From contig CAKUGT010000015.1 of assembly GCA_934654795.1 (NCBI GenBank), positions 1 through 39,373 on the forward strand: a DNA stretch of 39,373 bases. The letters are read 5' to 3'. Made by a program: the position numbers and the translations under genes. The stretch is from an uncultured Collinsella sp. (GTDB lineage: Bacteria > Actinomycetota > Coriobacteriia > Coriobacteriales > Coriobacteriaceae). The notes beneath the pieces are model-generated. The model saw only the letters and a list, made by a program, of their open reading frames with translations, had not been told where the DNA came from and did not search any database. Positions 11,248-17,828 of the stretch are shown in pieces; the first letter of the stretch is position 1; each line of letters opens with the position of its first letter.

Positions 11248-12636
11248 TCAGCAGGGCAAGCCGTTTTCTCTAATCACGTCCTGATACCAGAAGAAGCTGT
11301 CCTTCCTGAAACGAGCGCATTGCTTCGCATCGGTTTCCGTGCGATCGACATACAGAAGGCCGTAGCGCTTAGTGAACCCCTGATGACTTGAGCATAGATC
11401 CATGAGGCTCCAAACGCAGTAGCCGAAGACGGGATAGCCTTCGCGAATGAGCTCCTCGACCTCGCCCAAATGTCGTGAAAGGTATTCGATGCGCACGGCA
11501 TCATGCACCCTGTTCTCCTCGTCAAGTGACTCGGAAAGCGCCATGCCGTTCTCCGTGACGATCATCGGAAGCTGGTAGCGATCGTAGAGCTTGCGCATGC
11601 CCACGCGAAGCCCAAGGGGGTCGATGCCGTTCGACATCCACTCGGTCGGCGCGATCGCAGGGTTATCGCAGAGTTCGAAATCCCCGCCCGACCACGGAGG
11701 GAACCGGTCGAAGCGGATGGGCTCCGTGCGCTCATGCGCACAATTGCTGAAATAGTAGTTCACCCCAAGAAAATCGGGCCTCGTCGCGACCAGGATGTCG
11801 TGGTCCCCGCACTCAACAACAGGGTAGAAACCTTCGCGCTCCAGGTAATAGCGCGCATAAGGCGAGATGTCGCCGCGCACACTCAGGTCGAGCAGGTAGT
11901 TCTGCATCATCTCCTCGGCGTTCATGGCCGCAAGCACATCCGCCGAAGCGCTCGTCCGCGGGTTGACCACCTGCATGGCGACAACGGGGCCGATCTGCGC
12001 ATCGGGGTCGATCTGTCGCAGGCACGCGATGGCGCGATGCTCGGCAAGAGCGACATGATAGCTCATCTGGTAGGCGTTCTTCTGCCGTTGGCGCGGATCG
12101 GTTTCGGTGTCACCCGTGTTGCTGGGCGCGGAGGTCGCAATTAGCTGTTCATTCACGGTAACCCAGCGCTTGACGCGCCCCTTGAAGTGCGTGAAGCAGA
12201 TTTCGGCATAGCGCACATAGAAGTCGATCATCTTACGGCTCTTCCAGCCGCCGAAGGCCTCGACCAACGCACTCGGACATTCGAAGTGATACAGGGTGAC
12301 CAAGGGCTCGATCCCTCGCTCCAGCAGGTAGTCAATCAGCTGGTCATAAAACGCCAAGCCCTCAGGATTGGGATCCCCCGAGGCATCGGGCATGATGCGG
12401 CTCCAAGCGAAACCCATCCGGTAGACCTTGATGCCGAGCTCGGCCATGAGGTCGACATCCTCACGCCAGTGATGATAGTGGTCCGAGGCGATCTTGTTAT
12501 CGGCGATGCCGGGACACCCCGGGCCGCAATCGGTGGTTGCCGGACCTTTGCCTCCTTCATCATACCCACCCTCAACCTGAAAAGCGCTGGTGGAAGCACC
12601 CCAGAGGAAACCTTCGGGAAACCGGTGCTGAGTCAT
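11248..12636 (-). CDS. GH1 6-phospho-beta-glucosidase, NEQ subtype
   Basis: A 462-residue GH1 enzyme. Nucleophile Glu362 lies in IVTENGMAL. The acid/base is Glu163 in WVTVNEQLIA: the usual TFNEP/TFNEI becomes TVNEQ, a substitution shared with the paralogue at 17829-19214. The phosphate loop is CSSHQGFTKRYGLLYVD, keeping the Ser, Lys and Tyr expected for 6-phospho substrates. It also shares with its paralogue an insert around residues 170-200 (SNTGDTETDP...QMSYHVALAEH). GAGAGGT precedes the ATG. It stands alone on the minus strand facing the RpiR gene, with an RpiR-type dyad about 92 bases upstream, and is probably in the same regulon as the chbG-PTS operon. Confidence 0.93.
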   Translation of the reverse strand: MTQHRFPEGFLWGASTSAFQVEGGYDEGGKGPATTDCGPGCPGIADNKIASDHYHHWREDVDLMAELGIKVYRMGFAWSRIMPDASGDPNPEGLAFYDQLIDYLLERGIEPLVTLYHFECPSALVEAFGGWKSRKMIDFYVRYAEICFTHFKGRVKRWVTVNEQLIATSAPSNTGDTETDPRQRQKNAYQMSYHVALAEHRAIACLRQIDPDAQIGPVVAMQVVNPRTSASADVLAAMNAEEMMQNYLLDLSVRGDISPYARYYLEREGFYPVVECGDHDILVATRPDFLGVNYYFSNCAHERTEPIRFDRFPPWSGGDFELCDNPAIAPTEWMSNGIDPLGLRVGMRKLYDRYQLPMIVTENGMALSESLDEENRVHDAVRIEYLSRHLGEVEELIREGYPVFGYCVWSLMDLCSSHQGFTKRYGLLYVDRTETDAKQCARFRKDSFFWYQDVIRENGLPC

Positions 12637-12727
12637 GAGTTCAACCTCTCGTCACGGATGTCACTTCTTGCAACTCCCGTTATAACGGATGTACGAACCA
12701 AAGCCTGTTACTCATTCCCGGGCAATG

Positions 12728-12742
12728 TTTCACGATTTGAAA
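12728..12742. promoter_or_regulatory. second TTTCA-N5-TGAAA dyad, upstream of GH1
   Basis: TTTCA (12728-12732), spacer CGATT, TGAAA (12738-12742). Half-sites and spacing match the core of the dyad at 10299-10319, and it lies 92 bases upstream of the GH1 start codon at 12636. A single RpiR regulator controlling both units would explain the match. Confidence 0.5.
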
Positions 12743-12847
12743 ACGGCCGTGCCATCATGCACCGCAAACTCTAAAGAACATGCCGTCACGAAGGCCAAGC
12801 CTCATGCCCGCCACCGTCACGTGCCGGCGCCGCACACCGCCAAGCCG

Positions 12848-12943
12848 CTACTCCCCGTCGCGGAAGGTCAGGAGGTCGCGGTAGTCCGTGTCGCGCGTGC
12901 TGCCCGTCTTCGAGAACGGGTTCACCGAAGCAGGACACCTCAT
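12848..12943 (-). CDS. unidentified 31-residue ORF after the RHH fragment
   Basis: ATG at 12943 is preceded on the minus strand by GAGGAGGT (16 to 9 bases upstream) and TTGAGG, and the frame ends at TAG 12850-12848. The short peptide is polar, with SKTGSTRDTDYRDLL in its middle. It follows the ribbon-helix-helix fragment by about 55 bases. I do not recognise it. It could be a real small gene partnered with the fragment or the tail of a decayed protein. The 12637-13295 gap otherwise holds only the GH1 promoter region, this ORF, the fragment and a purine tract. Confidence 0.25.
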   Translation of the reverse strand: MRCPASVNPFSKTGSTRDTDYRDLLTFRDGE

Positions 12944-12998
12944 CCTCAAGATCTACCTCCTCGACGAAACCAAGGTCGATTTAGGAGACGCAACGTTA

Positions 12999-13248
12999 CT
13001 ACAGCGCAGGGAAAACGGCCCGCCGAATAAAATCGGATCGATCCCCCGTCTTCCGGTCGATTGCCACCACCATGGATGCCGGAAAGCGCACGGTAACTGC
13101 AACAAGCGGCTCATCAGCAACAACGCCAGGCCTGACATGGATGCGCTCAAGACGACCCGTCCAAGTCTCTTGCTCAAACTCTACGCTCTCGCGCTCGATT
13201 TTTGCCGATGAGACCCCCGCAGCCGCCTTCGCCGGCGGGATATTTGAC
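12999..13248 (-). pseudogene. 5'-truncated ribbon-helix-helix (CopG-like) protein fragment
   Basis: An open frame on the minus strand runs from about 13248 to a TAG at 13001-12999 with no ATG or GTG at a sensible place. Its C-terminal half, LVAVTVRFPASMVVAIDRKT followed by GDRSDFIRRAVF, has the strand-helix-helix pattern of CopG/RHH DNA-binding proteins, many of which are antitoxins. The upstream part is lost where an A/G-rich tract starts at 13251. I infer an antitoxin-like gene whose 5' end was removed when the ATPase gene or the tract arrived. No toxin partner is recognised. Confidence 0.5.
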
Positions 13249-13250
13249 TG

Positions 13251-13293
13251 AATAGGAAAGAAAGGAAAAAATAGGAAAAAAAGGAAAGGAGAC
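13251..13293 (+). repeat. A/G-rich tract with repeated AATAGGAAA before the ATPase gene
   Basis: A 43-base, almost pure purine run on the plus strand. It contains two copies of AATAGGAAA, several A-runs and a GGAAAGGAG ribosome site just before the ATG at 13296. Its low complexity contrasts with the GC-rich surroundings and could be prone to slippage, altering ribosome-site spacing. Confidence 0.55.
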
Positions 13294-13295
13294 TC

Positions 13296-14402
13296 ATGAC
13301 TGAAACCATCTTCTCCCCTTCATTCGGAAATCGCCCGTCCTATCTGGTTGGACGCGGGAACGTGATTTCGACATTCATCTCCGGCCTTGAGCAGGAGCCG
13401 GGCAATCGCGACCGAGCCACGCTCATGCTTGGGCAGCGAGGCAGCGGTAAGACGGTTCTTCTGTGGGAACTCGCCGACCGCGCACGCAAGCTCGGCTTTG
13501 TTGTCGCCACGCCCACCGTAGCCTCCGAGGATATGCTCGAGCGCATTGTTGAAAAAATCCAAGAGGCTGGCGAGCCCTATGTCAGCAAGCGTCATCTCCC
13601 CAAACTTTCCGGCGGCAGCTTGAGCGTCTTCGGTTTCTCAGCGGGCCTTGAGTTCACACGCGATGTGCAGGAGACCAAGAGTTTCCAGTTCAAACTCACG
13701 CAGCTGGCGCGTAAGCTGACCGAGCAGGGGCACGGCATCCTCATCCTTATCGATGAGCTCCAAGCTAATTCACCTGAGATTAGACAGCTCGTCACCGCCT
13801 ACCAAGAGCTGGTCGGCGAGCGGCTTAACGTCGCACTCGTTATGGCGGGTCTTCCGGGAGCAGTTTCGGCGACACTCAACGACCGCGTACTGACATTTCT
13901 CAACCGCGCACGTAAGGTCACGCTTGAACCGCTTTCAGTCGGAGACGTCGACGCCTATTATCAACGGGCTTTTGATGAGCTCAGCCTTGATATTCCAAGC
14001 GATCTTCGCCTACGCGCCGCTCGCGCAACCCAAGGCTCACCCTATATGTTGCAGCTCATTGGCTACAACATCGCCAATCGCTGCAAAGCCGGAGAGCGCG
14101 TAACGCCAGAGCAAGTCGACGGAGCCATTGAGGCATCGAAGGTTGATTTCGAAAACGACGTGTGCGAGACGACACTTGCCGCGCTATCGGATCAAGACGT
14201 CGCGTTTCTCGCCGCGATGGCTGATGACAAAGACGACGTGTCACGCATTTCCAATGTGGCTGAGCGCATGTCGGTCACACCCGACTACGCGCAAAAATAT
14301 CGCCGGCGCCTCATCGACGCCGGCGTAATCGAACAGGCGCGCCGCGGTTACGTGCGTTTCGCCGTTCCATATATGGCTGACTATCTGCGCAGCCAGCTCT
14401 AG
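13296..14402 (+). CDS. AAA+ ATPase with C-terminal winged-helix-like region (orphan)
   Basis: A 368-residue P-loop ATPase. Walker A is GQRGSGKT (46-53) and Walker B is ILILIDE (about 148-154). The middle resembles the ATP-binding proteins grouped with archaeal-type ATPases/ORC-like AAA proteins, with a sensor-like VALVMAGLPGAVS. The last 90 residues (ALSDQDVAFLAAMADD...YAQKYRRRLIDAGVIEQARRGYVRFAVPYMADYL) look like a winged helix. It is the only plus-strand gene in this stretch, isolated between an RHH fragment and a palindromic repeat, so it is probably an accessory gene. Its biological role is unknown; DNA-linked or defence-related functions are possible but unproven. Confidence 0.85.
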   Translation: MTETIFSPSFGNRPSYLVGRGNVISTFISGLEQEPGNRDRATLMLGQRGSGKTVLLWELADRARKLGFVVATPTVASEDMLERIVEKIQEAGEPYVSKRHLPKLSGGSLSVFGFSAGLEFTRDVQETKSFQFKLTQLARKLTEQGHGILILIDELQANSPEIRQLVTAYQELVGERLNVALVMAGLPGAVSATLNDRVLTFLNRARKVTLEPLSVGDVDAYYQRAFDELSLDIPSDLRLRAARATQGSPYMLQLIGYNIANRCKAGERVTPEQVDGAIEASKVDFENDVCETTLAALSDQDVAFLAAMADDKDDVSRISNVAERMSVTPDYAQKYRRRLIDAGVIEQARRGYVRFAVPYMADYLRSQL

Positions 14403-14404
14403 GC

Positions 14405-14584
14405 AACCACCACAAAGGGGCACCTTTGTGGTGGTTCGGGCCGTTTGTCTCATTCTGTAACAGTTAGGCCGCCAAAACCGGGCTTGGTGTTACAGATCGA
14501 GATTGTTCAGTCTGTCCCCTGCAGTTTGTCTAAATCTGTAACAGGTAGAGACGATTTAGCCCGCTAGATGTTACAGATCGAGAC
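14405..14584. repeat. composite palindromic repeat, copy 2 (three hairpins)
   Basis: This fills the 195-base gap between the convergent ATPase and DUF4867 genes. Hairpin a: arms 14405-14418 and 14423-14436 (AACCACCACAAAGG and its complement). Hairpin b: arms 14448-14462 and 14488-14502. Hairpin c: arms 14528-14543 and 14569-14584. The arrangement and orientation match copy 1 at 4446-4632, and 63 bases (14522-14584) are identical. Hairpin a may serve as a 3' end for the ATPase mRNA. Confidence 0.8.
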
Positions 14585-14597
14585 AGACCGGAAGCCC

Positions 14598-15242
14598 CTA
14601 GTCCACGGTGATGTCGAGGTTCTTGCCGATGAGGCCTACGTAGCCGCCTTCGGCTGCCTTGGGGCTGTCAGCATGGCAGAGGACCCACTTGTCGGCCTTC
14701 CAGTAGCAGTAAGCGTCACCGGCGGCAGGCATGTCGGATGCAGCCTCGGGGCGCGGACCATTGGTGCCGGCGGGAAGCGCGACCATCACCTGGAAGCCGC
14801 CTTCATCGACCATGCAGGGCGTGTAGTGGAGCGTGGTGTTGAAGACTTCGACGACCGTACCCGCCGGCACGCGGAACGCCTTGACGCACGCGGTGTCGAG
14901 CTTGCCGTCCTCGATCTCCCAGCGATGCGCCACGAACAGGATAAAGTCGCGAGCGCCCAGGTTAAACTCGCTGGCGCGGTGATACTCCAGGCAGTTGAGC
15001 TGCGTGTTGTGGCCGTTACACCAGCCAAGCTGGAAGGGTCGGCCGCCAAACATGAGAAAGCCCAGTTTATCGGCATCCTTGACGCCCTCGAGCTCCGGCG
15101 CGCTTGCTACGTACTTGCTGCCCTCGGGGATGGGCGTGGAGGCAAGCGCCTCGAGCACGGGCGACGTAAGCTCGGACGGGACGTTATCCCAAACGTTGCC
15201 ATAGGGCTTGAACTCGGGATCGTTGACAGAGTAGATATGCAT
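14598..15242 (-). CDS. DUF4867-family protein
   Basis: A 214-residue soluble protein resembling the DUF4867 family, which has a cupin-like beta-rich core. Visible features are FGGRPFQLGWCNGHNTQLNCLEYHRASEFNLGARDFILFVAH (about 65-107) and VPAGTVVEVFNTTLHYTPC (about 125-143), with several His and Glu that could bind a metal or sugar. The function is not established; relatives often sit near sugar metabolism genes. A CAGGAG site precedes the ATG at 15242. A TATAGT (minus strand, 15271-15266) and the palindrome TTCTAGAA just upstream are plausible promoter and operator elements. It is monocistronic: the luxS terminator lies upstream. Confidence 0.8.
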   Translation of the reverse strand: MHIYSVNDPEFKPYGNVWDNVPSELTSPVLEALASTPIPEGSKYVASAPELEGVKDADKLGFLMFGGRPFQLGWCNGHNTQLNCLEYHRASEFNLGARDFILFVAHRWEIEDGKLDTACVKAFRVPAGTVVEVFNTTLHYTPCMVDEGGFQVMVALPAGTNGPRPEAASDMPAAGDAYCYWKADKWVLCHADSPKAAEGGYVGLIGKNLDITVD

Positions 15243-15321
15243 GTTCGCTCCTGTTCGTTTATGTGACTATACGAACATTCTAGAACAAACAAATACTATT
15301 TTGAGCGCTCAACGTGAAAAA

Positions 15322-15345
15322 GCGTCCCCGAAAAAACGGGGACGC
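15322..15345 (-). terminator. intrinsic terminator after luxS
   Basis: A perfect 9-bp stem, GCGTCCCCG (15322-15330) with CGGGGACGC (15337-15345), around a six-base loop. On the minus strand it is followed by TTTTT. It lies 34 bases past the luxS stop and is a good intrinsic terminator. A separate 12-base palindrome TTGAGCGCTCAA sits just downstream at 15301-15312. Confidence 0.85.
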
Positions 15346-15378
15346 CTCCGGTGCAAACGGTCGTTTCGTAGACAGCTC

Positions 15379-15867
15379 TTACGCCTGCTGATAGTGCAGG
15401 TGCTTCTCGTCGATATCGGCCAGGTCGCGGTCGAGGTAGCGGCGCGCGAGCCAGTTAGCCATGGGAAGGTTCTGGTCCAGGTAGTTACCGCACTCATCGG
15501 GAGCAGCTCCGGGGACATCGCCCTCAAAGCCGGCGACAAACTCAAAGAGCTCACGCACGAGCGGCAGGATCTCCTCGCTCGTCACCTCGCCAAACACGAC
15601 CAGGTAAAAGCCCGTGCGGCAGCCCATGGGACCAAAGTAGACGATGCGGCTCGACCACTCGGCATGATTGCGCAGGAACGTCGCACCCAAGTGCTCGATG
15701 GTATGGCACTCGGCGGTATTCATGACCGGTTCCTTGTTGGGCGTGGTCAGGCGCAGGTCAAAGGTGGTGACGGCGGCACCGGTCGCCGGATCGCGGTCGA
15801 TGCGGCTCACATACACGCCGGGCTCAAGCAGCAGATGGTCAACGGAAAAACTCGCAATGCGCTCCAT
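15379..15867 (-). CDS. luxS: S-ribosylhomocysteine lyase LuxS
   Basis: A 162-residue LuxS of normal length. It cleaves S-ribosylhomocysteine to homocysteine and the autoinducer-2 precursor DPD in the activated methyl cycle. The metal ligands are visible: His55 and His59 in ECHTIEH and Cys126 in ECGNY. The catalytic Cys83 is in MGCRTGFYLV and Glu58 lies between the histidines. It is a single-gene unit with its own terminator. Beyond its 5' end lie a long inverted repeat and an IstB fragment, so its upstream neighbourhood has been disturbed. Confidence 0.97.
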   Translation of the reverse strand: MERIASFSVDHLLLEPGVYVSRIDRDPATGAAVTTFDLRLTTPNKEPVMNTAECHTIEHLGATFLRNHAEWSSRIVYFGPMGCRTGFYLVVFGEVTSEEILPLVRELFEFVAGFEGDVPGAAPDECGNYLDQNLPMANWLARRYLDRDLADIDEKHLHYQQA

Positions 15868-15888
15868 GGCAGATCCTCTCGGTAGTCA

Positions 15889-15963
15889 ATTTGGGACGGG
15901 GCTCTTTTAGCTGGTTTGAATGGCCGCACCAATCATACCAGTCAAAAAAGCCCCGTCCCAAAT
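15889..15963. repeat. inverted repeat with 15-bp perfect arms upstream of luxS
   Basis: ATTTGGGACGGGGCT (15889-15903) pairs perfectly with 15949-15963, and the next bases (TTTT/AAAA) extend the arms with one mismatch. The spacer is about 45 bases. It lies between the luxS start and the IstB fragment, whose homology begins about 14 bases further on, so it could be an old element end or one of the genome's palindromic repeats. Confidence 0.6.
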
Positions 15964-15976
15964 GAGCCACCTAGGA

Positions 15977-16246
15977 CGGACGAGCTCATCGAGCATGAGA
16001 TGACGGTCCGGAAGGAATCCAAGCGCGCAAGGCTGTTCAGGAAGGCGAAATTCCCCTGCGTGAAGTCGTTCGAAGGGCACGACTTCACGCAGGCAGCCTT
16101 TCCCGACAGCCATGGCGCGAACCACCCGAAATCGCTGTCGTTCGTCGAGGCAGCGCGGGACTTCACGTTCCATGGGCAGACGGGCCGAGGGAAGACCCAC
16201 CTCGCGATAGCCGTCGGCCACGCATGCGTGATAGAAGGCAAGACGC
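15977..16246 (+). pseudogene. IstB-like ATPase fragment (IS21-family helper)
   Basis: The plus-strand frame contains an internal piece of IstB: KRARLFRKAKFPCVKSFEG, then FVEAARDFTFHGQTGRGKTHLAIAVGHACV, with the Walker A motif GQTGRGKTH. The N-terminus, Walker B and C-terminal half are missing, as is the IstA transposase. The frame runs on into unrelated sequence after about 16246. It is a decayed IS21-family insertion between luxS and the PTS IIBC gene. The 464-base interval 15868-16331 holds only this fragment, the inverted repeat and the IIBC 3' end. Confidence 0.7.
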
Positions 16247-16302
16247 GCGCCCCACTCGAGAGAGCGAGGCGCGGGTTATTTCAGGCTGCATCAATCATGG
16301 AG

Positions 16303-16322
16303 TTTCCCTCTAAAGGGGCAAA
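16303..16322 (-). terminator. weak hairpin after PTS IIBC
   Basis: TTTCCCTC (16303-16310), TAAA, GGGGCAAA (16315-16322) can form an imperfect stem ten bases past the IIBC stop on the minus strand. No T-run follows. It is the only candidate 3' end for this operon. Confidence 0.3.
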
Positions 16323-16331
16323 GGCTCAATG

Positions 16332-17762
16332 CTACTTGGCGTTTACCTGATCGAGCTCCTTCTTGCTAAAGCCGAAGAGATAGGTGCACACAGCTGCGAC
16401 GACCAGGGAAATGAGGCTCGCGATGATACCCTGGATGAAGTTGGCGTTGGTGCCGCCCGCATAGCTCAGGACGGACAGGAAGTTCGCGGAGGTGATGACG
16501 TACTGGGTGAGATTGGCGATGCCAGCATACGCACCGCCGACAAAGCTACCGACCATCAAGGCACCAAAGCAGCGCACGTGAGACAGGCAGATACCATAGA
16601 GCACAGGCTCGGTAACGCCGCCCAAGATACCGGACACGAAGGCGCCGAAGGCGTTGCCGCCTTCCGCCTTGCCCCTGAGTCGAAGAGCCGCACCGAGGGC
16701 GACGCCGAAGCACGCCCACGTGGCGAAGCTACCCGCGAGCATGACACCGGTCATCTCGCCAGTCTCGAAGAACGAGGCCATCATGGGCATCATAAGGGCC
16801 AGATGCATACCGCTCATGACGAGGAACTCCCAAAGGGCGGCGATCACGCCGACACCGAAGAACCCGGTATTCATACCGAACCAAGCAAGGCCGCCGCTGA
16901 TGGCGTTGCCCACAATCGTACCGAAGGGGGCGAGCAGGCACAGGATGAACGGCGAGGTAACAAGGAGGCTCAAAATGGGCGTGAATACGGTGGAGAGCAC
17001 GTCGGGCAGGTGCTTGCCGACAAACTTATATACAACAGCGAACAGCGGAACGGACATCATGATGGGCAGGACAGTCTGGGCATAGGCGGCAGAGGTGTTG
17101 CAGGGGATGCCGAAGACGGTAAACGCCTTACCCTCGGCGATGATTGCGGCGAAATCCGGCGACATGAGAATGCAGCCGATAAATCCGCCGAGCATACCGT
17201 TGATGCCAAACTGCTTCGCCGCGTTGACGCCCGCGAGGATAGGCATGAAGTACAGGGCGGCATCGTAGATGAAGTCGAAGAGCACGTAGATGTCGCTCTC
17301 CGCGGGGTACAGGCCCAGGAGCTGCGGACCGCACAGGGCATTGATCGCATTTGCGAGACCGCCCGTGAGCAGCACCGGGATCATCGGGGTCATGCAGCCC
17401 GCCATGTAACCGACGACGTTCTTCAGGATCTGCATGGGCGTAAGCTTCTTCTTGCCGACAAGCTCGACATCGGCGGCGGCAGCCTCGGCGTCCTCAACCG
17501 CCTCGAGCTCGTTGACGTTGGCAAGTGAGCAGAACTCCGCGTACACCCTGGGCACGTTCGTCCCCACGATGATCTGATACTGCTGACCGCCGTGAACAAC
17601 GCCCATCACGCCGTCAACGGCCTTGACTTCGTCATCGTCGATGCTGGACTCGTCCTTGAGCACAAGGCGGAGCCTCGTCATGCAATGGGTCGCCGAAGTC
17701 ACGTTCTTCGGGCCGCCCACCGCCTTGAGGATATCCTCGGCGATACGCTTGTTATCTGCCAT
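16332..17762 (-). CDS. PTS beta-glucoside-type IIBC permease (no fused IIA)
   Basis: A 476-residue protein from the ATG at 17762, which has AAGGGAAG upstream. The N-terminal IIB domain (1-85) has the phosphorylated Cys27 in TSATHCMTRLRLVL. A linker leads to a IIC domain (about 115-470) of the glucose/beta-glucoside class with about ten membrane spans and the signature GGVTEPVLYGICLS. BglF-type proteins often carry a C-terminal IIA; here the chain ends after IIC, so phosphate must come from a stand-alone glucose-type IIA elsewhere. It is the last gene of the minus-strand module with GH1, the chbG-like gene and a non-phospho GH1. It likely imports a beta-glucoside whose 6-phosphate is split by the GH1 at 17829-19214. 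Confidence 0.93.
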   Translation of the reverse strand: MADNKRIAEDILKAVGGPKNVTSATHCMTRLRLVLKDESSIDDDEVKAVDGVMGVVHGGQQYQIIVGTNVPRVYAEFCSLANVNELEAVEDAEAAAADVELVGKKKLTPMQILKNVVGYMAGCMTPMIPVLLTGGLANAINALCGPQLLGLYPAESDIYVLFDFIYDAALYFMPILAGVNAAKQFGINGMLGGFIGCILMSPDFAAIIAEGKAFTVFGIPCNTSAAYAQTVLPIMMSVPLFAVVYKFVGKHLPDVLSTVFTPILSLLVTSPFILCLLAPFGTIVGNAISGGLAWFGMNTGFFGVGVIAALWEFLVMSGMHLALMMPMMASFFETGEMTGVMLAGSFATWACFGVALGAALRLRGKAEGGNAFGAFVSGILGGVTEPVLYGICLSHVRCFGALMVGSFVGGAYAGIANLTQYVITSANFLSVLSYAGGTNANFIQGIIASLISLVVAAVCTYLFGFSKKELDQVNAK

Positions 17763-17828
17763 GGTACTTCCCTTCCCGTTTCTTTCTATCCCCCGCCGGC
17801 GACTTCGCGCCAACCGGAAAACTTGCGT

